Shown here: piece by piece, positions 1 through 7,714 of the stretch
Layout of the letters: each line of letters begins with the position of its first letter
Position numbering within the stretch: position 1 is the stretch's first letter
The notes under the pieces: model-generated
The model's database searches: none
What the model saw: only the letters and a program-made list of their open reading frames with translations
Told to the model about the DNA's origin: nothing
Assembly: GCA_021799255.1 (NCBI GenBank)
Contig: JAJZAV010000006.1
Location: forward strand, 1 to 33,842
Source of the DNA: Bacillota bacterium
GTDB taxonomy: Bacteria; Bacillota; Bacilli; Alicyclobacillales; Alicyclobacillaceae
Direction of reading: 5' to 3'
DNA: 33,842 nt
Made by a program: the position numbers and the translations under genes

Positions 1-58
1 AGGGAGGAAATGGGGAGATGTCATCCAGTTGGTCTGCCAATTCATCGTGCTGCACCAC
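1..58 (-). CDS. 5' end of an unidentified gene running off the left edge
   Basis: Downstream of the methyltransferase gene on the same strand, an open frame begins at a GTG (position 58, with a second GTG at 55) preceded about 5 bases upstream by a GGGGG Shine-Dalgarno-like run, and continues without a stop to the window edge. Only about 19 residues are visible (VVQHDELADQLDDISPFPP), acidic and proline-rich at the end. I do not recognise the family. It would be the next gene of the yqe cluster. It could also be chance, since so few codons are visible. Confidence 0.3.
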   Translation of the reverse strand, partial: MVQHDELADQLDDISPFPP

Positions 59-117
59 GTTCACCCCCAAAGAAAATCTTGTCTTCAGAGGTTCGTCCGC
101 GATTCGAAAATTCCTTT

Positions 118-903
118 TTACTCCAAAATAAGAGGTTGATTGGATTGTGAATTTGACGAAGCCTTTGCGACGTAAACCACTCTGTCCGCATTTTTGACAT
201 CGGACGCGCCGAAATCGCCAAGCACCTCAAGCACGTCGAATCCCGATTCCTCTAACCAGTTGCAGATGGAATCCGGATCTACGTATTGTTGGAGATGCTC
301 CTCTTCAATTCTCCGGTACAGTCCGCTCGCGGATTGGAGGACGAACGCGTGCACGTCGAAGCGCACTTGACCGTCATTCGACACGCTCGTTTCGTAAAAA
401 ACTGCGGAGTCGTCTTCAATATCGTGCCATAATCCCTCTTTCAGCGCGTCGATTCGCTTGGGCCCGAGCGCGTCAAAGCAAAAGAGGCCAGACTTTTCGA
501 GGTTCGCTCGCACCGCAGCGAAGGCCAGATGCCAGTCTTTTGGCGTAAGCAAATAGTTCAGGGAATCGCACGTCGACAATATGACATCGGCTACAAAAGG
601 CAACCTCAGCTTCCTTACGTCCTGGCACAACCACGAAACGGGGGCGTCACGCTCAGCCGAACGCATCGCGGCTTCTGCGAGCATGTCTTGTGACAAATCC
701 ACGCCGACGACTTGCCGGCAACTCGAGGAGAGTTCCACGGCAAGCCATCCGGTTCCACATCCAACGTCCGCCACCCGGAGGTCCGACAGCGATGGCAACA
801 CCCCGTTTGATGAGGCAGCAAAAAGCCATGAAAGCCATTCGTCGTAAGGACCATCCGACATGAACGCATCGTACACTGTCGCAAACCCTGCGTACGGCCT
901 CAC
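118..903 (-). CDS. yqeM: Class I SAM-dependent methyltransferase, YqeM type
   Basis: A 261-residue cytoplasmic methyltransferase. The SAM-binding motif I is visible near residues 44-52 (VADVGCGTG), followed by an acidic strand end (VVGVDLS) and a late LSTCDSLNYLL region, the usual Rossmann methyltransferase layout. The N-terminus (FATVYDAFM...YDEWLSWL) matches the start of YqeM proteins. Its start codon overlaps the stop of rsfS by four bases (ATGA), so the two are translationally coupled, and the position directly after rsfS is the same as in Bacillus. The substrate is not established for this family; the neighbourhood of ribosome-assembly genes suggests, but does not prove, an RNA or ribosome link. 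Confidence 0.88.
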   Translation of the reverse strand: MRPYAGFATVYDAFMSDGPYDEWLSWLFAASSNGVLPSLSDLRVADVGCGTGWLAVELSSSCRQVVGVDLSQDMLAEAAMRSAERDAPVSWLCQDVRKLRLPFVADVILSTCDSLNYLLTPKDWHLAFAAVRANLEKSGLFCFDALGPKRIDALKEGLWHDIEDDSAVFYETSVSNDGQVRFDVHAFVLQSASGLYRRIEEEHLQQYVDPDSICNWLEESGFDVLEVLGDFGASDVKNADRVVYVAKASSNSQSNQPLILE

Positions 904-1304
904 GGTGCTTCGTATGGAACGACTCGCCCGTCTCCCCAGAGACGCTCCAGGTGATAAAAGTCGCGCTCCTCCTGGCGAAACAGATGAACCACAAGATCCC
1001 CGAAGTCCATCAATACCCAGCGCGCTTCATTCAAGCCTTCCACGCCTCTGCACCGCACGCCTAACATCGCTAATTTGTCGCGGACGGCTCTCGACACAGC
1101 CTCCATTTGTGGCCCGGAATTCGCCGAACAAATCACAAAATAATCAGCCATTGGAGTCAATTCGCGTATGTCCAGAATCACAATGTCCCGCGCCTTTTTA
1201 TCCGATGCGGCATCAGCGGCCATGACGGCAAGTTGGTCTACGGAAACGACCGTGCCTGCGATGCCAGTACCGAGTGGGCGATTCGCCTCATGTGGATTTG
1301 TCAA
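900..1304 (-). CDS. rsfS: Ribosomal silencing factor RsfS (YqeL)
   Basis: 134 residues. RsfS binds ribosomal protein uL14 on the free 50S subunit and blocks joining to 30S, lowering translation when nutrients are short. The family core is plain: AADAASDKKARDIVILDIRELTPMADYFVI, then the conserved CSANSGPQMEAVS segment, and near the C-terminus the WVLMDFGDLVVHLF signature followed by ERDFYHLERLWGD. A roughly 18-residue N-terminal extension precedes the conserved domain. It overlaps yqeK upstream (ATGA at 1301-1304) and yqeM downstream by four bases each, so the three genes look like one translational unit. Confidence 0.95.
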   Translation of the reverse strand: MTNPHEANRPLGTGIAGTVVSVDQLAVMAADAASDKKARDIVILDIRELTPMADYFVICSANSGPQMEAVSRAVRDKLAMLGVRCRGVEGLNEARWVLMDFGDLVVHLFRQEERDFYHLERLWGDGRVVPYEAP

Positions 1305-1888
1305 AGGGTTGCCTCCCTCTCTCTAGCACTGATTCGTTCCCACAAGTCATTTCTCACCATGATGGTCAGTGGGAAAATCGGTTTGTGTCGTTCTATCAGG
1401 TACCGCAGCGTGTCATCCATCGATTCGGCAAGAGCCAAGTCTAGGTCGCTGTTCGCAAGCTCTCTGATTCTGCCTACAGCATCATAGTCGCGCCCTGGTT
1501 CAATCGCGTCGGCTAAGTAGATGATTTTGTCCATGGTGGTCATCTGTACGCGGCCTGTCGTGTGAAAACGAATCGCGTTGGCCATCTCATCGTCTTCGAT
1601 GCCAAACCAGTCTCTGAGCAAAACGGCCGCAATGGGACCATGAAGCAGCTTCGGAATCCCGCCGAACCCCGCGGGCACCTCCACTTTCTCCGAGACCGCA
1701 ACGAGCGTGTCGGTCGACCACTCCCTCGCCACATCGTGCACCCAGGCTGCGATTCGCGCGCGCTCCTTGTCGATTCCGTAGATCTCCGCCAGCCGCTCGG
1801 CTGCGTGCACGACTCCGACTGTGTGTCCAAACCTCTTCGGGCTTAGTTCCGCCTGCACTCGTTTTCTGATTCCTTCTTCGTCAAACAA
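1301..1888 (-). CDS. yqeK: HD-domain diadenosine tetraphosphate (Ap4A) hydrolase YqeK
   Basis: 195 residues. YqeK enzymes are metal-dependent HD-domain phosphohydrolases that cleave Ap4A symmetrically into two ADP. Metal-ligand residues are visible: His22 (RFGHTVGV), His51-Asp52 (AAWVHDVA), the later LLHGPIAAVLL and RFHTTGR histidines, and the YLADAIEPGRDY aspartate. The start is a TTG at 1888; it places the H22 motif at the same distance from the N-terminus as in the Bacillus homologue, and a GAGG lies about 10 bases upstream. The gene is separated from nadD by 115 bases and overlaps rsfS by four bases. Confidence 0.92.
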   Translation of the reverse strand: MFDEEGIRKRVQAELSPKRFGHTVGVVHAAERLAEIYGIDKERARIAAWVHDVAREWSTDTLVAVSEKVEVPAGFGGIPKLLHGPIAAVLLRDWFGIEDDEMANAIRFHTTGRVQMTTMDKIIYLADAIEPGRDYDAVGRIRELANSDLDLALAESMDDTLRYLIERHKPIFPLTIMVRNDLWERISAREREATL

Positions 1889-2003
1889 ATCCCATCCGCC
1901 TCACGATTTCGCTTTGTTTGCACGCGGGGCGAACTGACTGTTGCTCGCCATCCGAAAACGCGTACGCCTATCATTTTCGGTTCCAACCTGCTGCTAAGAC
2001 CCG

Positions 2004-2612
2004 TCACGACAAGTACGAAGGTGGCAACAGTTTTCGCACCTCGTTCGGAACCAAACCACACACTGACAACCCATCTTGCATTCGCTGCCGGATCCACGAG
2101 GACGAAATCTCGAGTATCGGCATCACAATGCGCGTCGCTGACAGTTGCGGCAACTCGGTCTTGACCCGTTCCAAAGTCAGTTCAAAAGGAAACGAGCCCC
2201 TATCCGCCACCAAAAACTCAATCTCCGATACTAATTCAACCGCAAGATGCCACGTTGGCAGATCAAACAAGCTGTCCGATCCGATGAGAAAACGAAACTC
2301 CACGTCCGGATACCGCTGTTTATACGCCTTCACGGTGTCCACGGTAAACGATGGCCTCGCAAGTTCATCCTCCAATGTGCTCACCGAAAAACGACCAACA
2401 ACGGCCCCATCGGTGGACAACAGTGCTCGCACCATGTTTACGCGCACGTGAAAAGGAATGTGACGAACTCCTTGTTTATGCGGCGGATCCGGAGAGGGAA
2501 CAAACCACACTTCGTCCGCCTGCGCCTGTTCGAAGGCCAAAGTCGCCATGGTCAAGTGGCCAAGGTGCGGCGGACTGAACGTTCCCCCGAAAAGAATCAC
2601 CGAGCGAGTCAC
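2004..2612 (-). CDS. nadD: Nicotinate-nucleotide adenylyltransferase
   Basis: About 202 residues from the GTG at 2612. NadD adenylates nicotinate mononucleotide with ATP to give deamido-NAD, a step of NAD synthesis. The nucleotidyltransferase signature GGTFSPPHLGHL is at the N-terminus, followed by VWFVPSPDPPHKQG, the FLIGSDSLFDLPTWH motif, and near the C-terminus ISSSWIRQRM, the ISSTxIR-type ATP-binding motif. I chose GTG 2612 over the longer frame to 2645 because AGGAAG sits 7 bases upstream and because homologues begin just before the nucleotide-binding strand. It follows aroE after 68 bases; the small RNA-binding gene that separates these two in Bacillus is not there. Confidence 0.93.
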   Translation of the reverse strand: MTRSVILFGGTFSPPHLGHLTMATLAFEQAQADEVWFVPSPDPPHKQGVRHIPFHVRVNMVRALLSTDGAVVGRFSVSTLEDELARPSFTVDTVKAYKQRYPDVEFRFLIGSDSLFDLPTWHLAVELVSEIEFLVADRGSFPFELTLERVKTELPQLSATRIVMPILEISSSWIRQRMQDGLSVCGLVPNEVRKLLPPSYLS

Positions 2613-2680
2613 AAGGAATCTTCCTTTCGAACTCCAGTATACCATTTTCGAATCAAACCACCGACGGAAAAGGCTTGAAG

Positions 2681-3529
2681 CTACTTTCGCTCCCCCAAAA
2701 ACGCGAGGGCCGCAGATCTCATGATCCTCCCGTCCGGCTCTTGCGAGAGCCAGTATTCCACGGCCGCCTTACCCTGGTTCACCAGCATCCACAAACCATC
2801 TACCGCGGTGGCTCCCGCTTCCCGAGCTTGCTGTAGAAAGCGCGTTTCTAAGGGCCGGTAAACAAGGTCCGATACCACCTGATTTGGGCCCAAGCAGGAA
2901 GGGTCATCGATGGGAGACTCCAGCGGGTGGGGCCACATGCCAATCGGGGTGGTGTTCACCACCATTTGTGCCGTCCGTACTGCATCGTGTCTATCCTCCC
3001 ATGGAATCGCCACGATTGCCGGTGTCGAGTCAAACATCGAGACGAGTTCCATCGCCTGTTCCACTCGCCTCGAAACCAGCCGAATCTCCCAGTTGGGCCG
3101 ATTCATCCGTATTGCGGCAAGAATGGCACGGCTCGCTCCGCCGGCGCCGAGAACGGTCACAACGCCGCGCTGGTTTGCAACGTGCTTTGAAATGCTAGTC
3201 CACCACCCAACGATGTCCGTGTTATGACCGAAAAGTCGACCGTTCTCTGAATCCACCCGCACGGTGTTGACCGCTCCGGTCAATCGGGCCTCCTCCGAGA
3301 GTACGTCGACGGCCTTTGCCACCGCCTGCTTGTGCGGAATCGTCACGTTGATTCCCCGCACGCCGAGCGCCACCACACCTCGCAACGCGTCAAGCACATC
3401 GGTCGGTTTGACCGCGAATGACACATAGGTGGCATCGATGCCCATGTGGGAGAATGCTGCGTTCATCATTGCAGGAGACGCGGAGTGTCCTATCGGCCAG
3501 CCGATGACCCCAAAGACTGACGTTGTCAC
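2681..3529 (-). CDS. aroE: Shikimate dehydrogenase (NADP+)
   Basis: About 282 residues. AroE reduces 3-dehydroshikimate to shikimate with NADPH in the chorismate pathway. Visible elements: the shikimate pocket GWPIGHSASPAMMNAAF at the N-terminus, the catalytic lysine in NVTIPHKQAV, the NTDIVGW aspartate, the dinucleotide-binding VLGAGGASRA loop, VNTTPIGMWP, and the C-terminal MLVNQGKAAVEYW glutamine. The start is the GTG at 3529: GGAGG lies 7 bases upstream, and the stop codon of yqeH (TAA at 3531-3533) sits between that Shine-Dalgarno and the start, implying tight coupling. The frame stays open to 3565 but that extension lies inside yqeH. Confidence 0.95.
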   Translation of the reverse strand: MTTSVFGVIGWPIGHSASPAMMNAAFSHMGIDATYVSFAVKPTDVLDALRGVVALGVRGINVTIPHKQAVAKAVDVLSEEARLTGAVNTVRVDSENGRLFGHNTDIVGWWTSISKHVANQRGVVTVLGAGGASRAILAAIRMNRPNWEIRLVSRRVEQAMELVSMFDSTPAIVAIPWEDRHDAVRTAQMVVNTTPIGMWPHPLESPIDDPSCLGPNQVVSDLVYRPLETRFLQQAREAGATAVDGLWMLVNQGKAAVEYWLSQEPDGRIMRSAALAFLGERK

Positions 3530-3530
3530 G

Positions 3531-4736
3531 TTATCCCCTCCGCATGTCGCGGCGTCCTCTTGCACTTACACCGCCGATAAGTTTTCTTCTCGTAGAAACG
3601 TGAATATTGTCGGGAATCCACAGAGTCCCGCGAAAGAATGTCCCAGCCAAGGTGATCCAACCGAGTCCGGCGAGCACGAGGTCAGTTCCACCGGCCTGAA
3701 CGACGAACTCCCGAGCCCCCAAGCGATTTGCCGTCCGTCGCTGCGACGTCACGGGAACGTCGACAAAATCCTTCAGTTTGGTTCTGCACTTTCGACATGG
3801 CACTTGAAGAATCTCGTCTGCGCGCTCATTGTAAATGACCTCTGCGCGTTCCAACTTGGTTCTATGAACAACCAACCGGCTGCTGACGTAGCACACGACC
3901 GATTGGTGGTTCCCCGCTTCGAAGTCGAGTCGCGCAAATGCGCCCAACCATAGGGATTGACCAGGATCCAGCTGATAAACGCGCGCCTTGATCCTCTCGT
4001 CGGGTACGACCGTTTTGAGACAGTCTGCACAAAGGGAATCGGTGACGCGATTCCCGTGAATGAGCCCCGGTGTGTCAACGACCAAGAGCGTTTTTCCGAA
4101 GGGCGTCTTCACTCGTGTTCCCACGGCGCGCAGCGTGGTTCCCGGAACGCGCGAGGCGGTGAAAACTGTTCCCTGGCCAAATCGACTCGTCAATTCGTTC
4201 AGTACGCTAGACTTGCCAACGTTCGCCATGCCGACCGCGTACACGATGTTCTCCCCATAGGATTCTACCTTGGAAGCAAGTTCCTCAATGCCCAGTGAGC
4301 GTTTGGCGCTCACGAACACGACGTCAAAAGGCGTGATCCCGGTTGCCTTCACAACGGAGATCACCCAGGACCGAAGGGACTCCGGTGCGACCTCAGGGGG
4401 CAGAACATCCGTCTTATTCACGACGACGACGACCTTGCTCCCACCCACGTACTGTGCGAGCCCGGGAACCAACGAGCCTGACATATCCCAAACGTCCATC
4501 ACGTAGAGAACCAATCCGGGATTGTTGACGATGCGGGCCACTTCGGCCGCGTACTCGTCTGATGATACTTCCACGCGCGAAAACTCGCCGTAGTTCCGAA
4601 TTCGAAAACAGCGCCGACAAAGTGGCTCGTCCAACGCGGCTGCTGACGATGGCACATACCCTGGCGCGTCTTTGTGTTCGCTCTGCAAGGGTGCTCCACA
4701 CCCCATGCACTGCACTGCCTGCACGACTTTCACCAC
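3531..4736 (-). CDS. yqeH: Ribosome biogenesis GTPase YqeH (circularly permuted)
   Basis: 401 residues. YqeH is needed for 30S subunit assembly. The N-terminal zinc finger is visible (CMGCGAPLQ...CRRCFRIRNY). The GTPase motifs are in permuted order, typical of the family: G4 NKTD first, then the VSAK G5 region, then G1 GMANVGKSSVLNE, the G2 threonine in VPGTTL, and G3 DTPG. A C-terminal region with a second CRKC pair follows. The start is GTG at 4736 (second GTG at 4733); the Shine-Dalgarno there is weak, so a slightly later start is possible. yqeG lies 60 bases upstream and aroE one base downstream. Confidence 0.95.
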   Translation of the reverse strand: MVKVVQAVQCMGCGAPLQSEHKDAPGYVPSSAAALDEPLCRRCFRIRNYGEFSRVEVSSDEYAAEVARIVNNPGLVLYVMDVWDMSGSLVPGLAQYVGGSKVVVVVNKTDVLPPEVAPESLRSWVISVVKATGITPFDVVFVSAKRSLGIEELASKVESYGENIVYAVGMANVGKSSVLNELTSRFGQGTVFTASRVPGTTLRAVGTRVKTPFGKTLLVVDTPGLIHGNRVTDSLCADCLKTVVPDERIKARVYQLDPGQSLWLGAFARLDFEAGNHQSVVCYVSSRLVVHRTKLERAEVIYNERADEILQVPCRKCRTKLKDFVDVPVTSQRRTANRLGAREFVVQAGGTDLVLAGLGWITLAGTFFRGTLWIPDNIHVSTRRKLIGGVSARGRRDMRRG

Positions 4737-4796
4737 GCTTCAACAGAATGACAAGCAAAGGCGGAGATCATGGATCTCGGCGGCTAGTTCGAAACG

Positions 4797-5333
4797 TCAT
4801 TGCGTTCTCGGATGGGGTCTTCGTACTCGACCGCTTCGAACGAGTCTCAAAAGGACGATTCGCTCGGCAAGTCTGACCAGACGAGTTCCCCACCATTCCC
4901 GAGGATTTATCGGTAGCACCAGTATCGTGTAGACGCCAAGTCGACGAGCCCCTTGGATGTCTGTAAACAGTTGATCTCCGACCATCACGGTTTCGGGAAC
5001 CGAACGGTCAAACATCTTCATGGCGCGCCAAAATGCGGCAGGTCGCGGTTTGCGGGCCGCGCCCACCGCAACGATTCCCGTGCGCTTCGCAAACGTTTCA
5101 ACTCGCTCGTCACCGTTGTTCGATACGATGCAGACGTCAAACCCCAGATCCATCGCTGCCTTAATCCACGCTGTCAGTTCCAGCGGGGCTTCGGGAGCAT
5201 TCCACGGTACCAGCGTATTGTCAAGATCGGTGAGTATCAGTCTTTTCCCGTTGTTCCACAACTTTGACAAATCGATGTCGTACACCGACGACACGTATTC
5301 ATCCGGGGTAAACCAGTCCAAGAACGTCGCCAT
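4797..5333 (-). CDS. yqeG: HAD-family phosphatase YqeG (PGP-phosphatase-like)
   Basis: 178 residues. HAD subfamily IIIA phosphatase; relatives of this protein (yeast Gep4 and plant/cyanobacterial homologues) dephosphorylate phosphatidylglycerol phosphate, so a role in phosphatidylglycerol synthesis is the best guess. HAD motif I is DLDNTLVPWN with both aspartates, motif II is the serine in VCIVSNNG, and motifs III/IV are the lysine in GAARKPRPAAF and VMVGDQLFTDIQGA. The C-terminus (REWWGTRLVRLAER...) is basic, fitting association with the membrane surface. It heads the yqe cluster, 48 bases after the sigK stop. Confidence 0.92.
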   Translation of the reverse strand: MATFLDWFTPDEYVSSVYDIDLSKLWNNGKRLILTDLDNTLVPWNAPEAPLELTAWIKAAMDLGFDVCIVSNNGDERVETFAKRTGIVAVGAARKPRPAAFWRAMKMFDRSVPETVMVGDQLFTDIQGARRLGVYTILVLPINPREWWGTRLVRLAERIVLLRLVRSGRVRRPHPRTQ

Positions 5334-5381
5334 GAAACCACTCTATCACAAGCGCCGTGTCTGGCAAAGCATGGCGACCTA

Positions 5382-6101
5382 CTAGGTCGCCGGGCCCGCG
5401 TGACCGACTCGGTTGCTGCGCATTTCCTGATACAACTTGGTGAGCGCTTTGCGTTCAATGCGTGAGACGTAACTGCGTGAGATGCCGAGCTCGCAGGCAA
5501 TCTCACGCTGCGTCTTTTCTTCTCCGTCCGGAATTCCGAAACGCTTGCAAATCACTTCTCTCTCGCGGCTTTGCAGATGAGGCAGGTTTTGATACACCTT
5601 TTCTCGTTCCCACGAGAAGTCAACCTGATTGACAATTTCGTCGGCTTCCGTGCCGAGCAAGTCGACGAGCGTCATTTCGTTTCCTTCCTTGTCGTAACCA
5701 ATCGGATCGTACAAATAGGCGTCGCGTTTGAACTTGCGAGAGCTGCGCAGGTACATGAGGATTTCGTTCTCGACGCAACGCGCCGCGAACGTGGCCAGTT
5801 TCGTGCCGCGCCCTGGATGATAGTTCTCGACAGCTTTGATGAGCCCAATGGTGCCGATGGAGATGAGATCGTCGGAATCTTCACCCGTGGATTCAAACTT
5901 CTTAGCCAGGTGAGCCACAAGTCGAAGGTTATGCTCAATGAGCTGGTTACGGGCTTCGGTGTCACCGTCCATCATGCGAGCGATGCACTCTTTCTCCTCA
6001 TCCGGCGACAGGGGCAAAGGAAAGGCGTTGTTCTTGACGTACGAGACGAAGACGGATACGTCCTTGAGAACCAAAGCTAAGAGGGTGAACAATCCGGGCA
6101 C
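5382..6101 (-). CDS. sigK: Sporulation sigma factor SigK (pro-sigma K)
   Basis: 239 residues from the GTG at 6101. SigK directs late mother-cell transcription (coat, cortex, lysis). The start is supported by GGAG 8 bases upstream and by alignment of the N-terminus: [19 protein letters not shown] matches the roughly 20-residue hydrophobic pro-sequence removed by SpoIVFB, and SYVKNNAFP is the known mature N-terminus. Region 2 is clear ([35 protein letters not shown], then [19 protein letters not shown]) and region 4 ends in a helix-turn-helix ([22 protein letters not shown]). The gene is continuous, so no skin-type prophage excision is needed. A SigE-like promoter sits 70-95 bases upstream. Confidence 0.97.
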   Translation of the reverse strand: MPGLFTLLALVLKDVSVFVSYVKNNAFPLPLSPDEEKECIARMMDGDTEARNQLIEHNLRLVAHLAKKFESTGEDSDDLISIGTIGLIKAVENYHPGRGTKLATFAARCVENEILMYLRSSRKFKRDAYLYDPIGYDKEGNEMTLVDLLGTEADEIVNQVDFSWEREKVYQNLPHLQSREREVICKRFGIPDGEEKTQREIACELGISRSYVSRIERKALTKLYQEMRSNRVGHAGPAT

Positions 6102-6168
6102 TTCATCATCTCCCGTGACCCGCCATGGCGAATCGTGGATTATGACGCGGCTTTCGCGCCGTGGTAGA

Positions 6169-6197
6169 TGTGTATGAACCACCCTGCCAGAATCTGC
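6169..6197 (-). promoter_or_regulatory. Putative SigE-type promoter of sigK
   Basis: On the minus strand GCAGATT (6197-6191), 14 bases, then CATACACA (6176-6169). Against the SigE consensus KMATATT-N14-CATACAHT this is 6 of 7 and 7 of 8 matches at the right spacing. The predicted start is about 60 bases before the sigK GTG. In Bacillus sigK is first transcribed by SigE with SpoIIID; a GGGACA just upstream of the -35 (about 6199-6204) could be a SpoIIID half-site, but that is weak. Confidence 0.6.
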
Positions 6198-6215
6198 ATG
6201 TCCCCCCTTACTGCC

Positions 6216-7652
6216 CTATTTCAGCCCCCGAAGGACGGCCCTCGTCATCGCAAACACCTGGTGATGCGCGAGCTTCGACGGGGCGTCTCCCACGTACACC
6301 GCAAAGGCGATGGTCGGGTTCCGATAAGGAGCAAACCCGATGATCCAAGCGTTCACATTCGTCGTTCCCCCAAGTTCGGCCGTCCCGGTCTTGACCGCAA
6401 TTTCCGTGGGTGCATCATCCAGAGCGTGAGCGGTGCCGAGAGGAGAAGTCACGGCCTCACGCATCGCGTTGGCAAGTTCCGTCGCGGCGTCGCGGCGAAT
6501 GGCCTGACGAGAGACCGAGGGAAACCAGCGGATCGCTCGCCCATCCTTCTGTGCATCCATAATCAGTTGCGCGTCTTCGTACCTGCCGCCGTCCGCGACG
6601 ACCGCGGCAAGGTTCGCGGCACCGAGCGGAGAAAGGGAGACGTCCTGTTGACCGATGGCCGTATTGGCCAGTTCTCCAGGAGTCCATGGGCCCTTGGAAT
6701 TTCCGGCAAAGACCTCTCCCGCTCGAGCGGCTTTTAGCACCAGATGACCGTCAATCCGCTGCAGCCCCGGGCCCGTGCACCCGATGGCGGACGCCACATT
6801 TGCGATTGCGTGACCGCCAACCATTAGCCCCACGTTCGCGAAGGTCACGTCGCACGATTGCGCGATGGCCTCTGCAAAAGACAGTCGCCCATGCACGCGC
6901 CAGCATCGCATGCCAACGCCATGGATGGACGAATGCCCATCGCAGAGAAACGGTTGATCGCTTCGGACCTCGTAGCTCTCCAGCGCAGCCGCGGCCGTGA
7001 CTAGCTTGAAGATGGAACCCGGTGTCCTTGGGGTGACGGCGGGAAGATAGGAAGCGTGACCACTTCGGACTCCGGAGAGCGCCAAAACCTCATGGCTGCG
7101 CGCGCTCAAGATGACGACGGCCCCGTTTTTCACGTGCGCCGCTTCCAGTGCCCTTTCGGCACGTGCCTCCCATGAGGCGTCCACCGTAGTTCTGACGTCC
7201 GCACCACGGCTCATGGGAACGTGATAACGAACCGAAGAGGCTTGCCTTCCCGTCACATCAGCGAGCGTTCCAATGAATCCTGGACGCCCCTGCAACCACG
7301 AGTCAAACGTGTCTTCGAGACCCTCTCTACCCTGTTCGCGCACCATCCTCGTCTTCGCGGGCCACACGTCCGGAAGCCCCACCCACCCGACGAGTTGAGA
7401 TCTTCGAGGAGGAAAAATCCGGCCGTCGCGATACAGGATGTGTCCTCTTCCATCCTGTATCGACTGGATCTTGAAGTGCTCAAGATCCGCGCGCGTCCGA
7501 ACGTCTCGCAGTACCCCACTGCCGCCGGCACCACCGATAACGCGATTCGGGAACAAGCTGATGAGGGAAACGCGCATCAGAAGCAGACCCGTCCCACACA
7601 TATAAAGTACAGCCAGAACAGCCATCCGCCGTCGCAAGCATCGCACTTCCAA
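6216..7652 (-). CDS. Class B penicillin-binding protein transpeptidase
   Basis: 478 residues. A membrane-anchored DD-transpeptidase that cross-links peptidoglycan. An N-terminal membrane segment lies at about residues 9-30 (MAVLAVLYMCGTGLLLMRVSL). The acyl-enzyme serine is in TPGSIFKLV (SxxK), the second motif is SCD in AQSCDVTFANVG (the SxD form also found in MrdA-type PBP2), and the third is KTGTAE. The N-terminal non-catalytic region is short and there are no PASTA repeats. The start is TTG at 7652 or the later ATG at codon 10; neither has a strong ribosome site. It lies 62 bases after mltG and before sigK, so a role in spore cortex or elongation is possible; the exact orthologue is not clear to me. 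Confidence 0.88.
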   Translation of the reverse strand: MEVRCLRRRMAVLAVLYMCGTGLLLMRVSLISLFPNRVIGGAGGSGVLRDVRTRADLEHFKIQSIQDGRGHILYRDGRIFPPRRSQLVGWVGLPDVWPAKTRMVREQGREGLEDTFDSWLQGRPGFIGTLADVTGRQASSVRYHVPMSRGADVRTTVDASWEARAERALEAAHVKNGAVVILSARSHEVLALSGVRSGHASYLPAVTPRTPGSIFKLVTAAAALESYEVRSDQPFLCDGHSSIHGVGMRCWRVHGRLSFAEAIAQSCDVTFANVGLMVGGHAIANVASAIGCTGPGLQRIDGHLVLKAARAGEVFAGNSKGPWTPGELANTAIGQQDVSLSPLGAANLAAVVADGGRYEDAQLIMDAQKDGRAIRWFPSVSRQAIRRDAATELANAMREAVTSPLGTAHALDDAPTEIAVKTGTAELGGTTNVNAWIIGFAPYRNPTIAFAVYVGDAPSKLAHHQVFAMTRAVLRGLK

Positions 7653-7714
7653 TCTTGTCCATACGGGTCATTCGAGCCAAGTCGTCCATCGTAGTGTGTG
7701 AGCTAGAATCCCGT

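Noticed and set aside
42-230. Minus-strand frame of 62 residues at the left end
   Set aside because: It overlaps the end of yqeM in another frame and lacks motif and ribosome site; the GTG frame at 58 is the better candidate.
5382-6182. Longer sigK start at 6182
   Set aside because: The 27 extra residues read through the promoter and ribosome-site region; the GTG at 6101 fits the known pro-sequence and has a GGAG.
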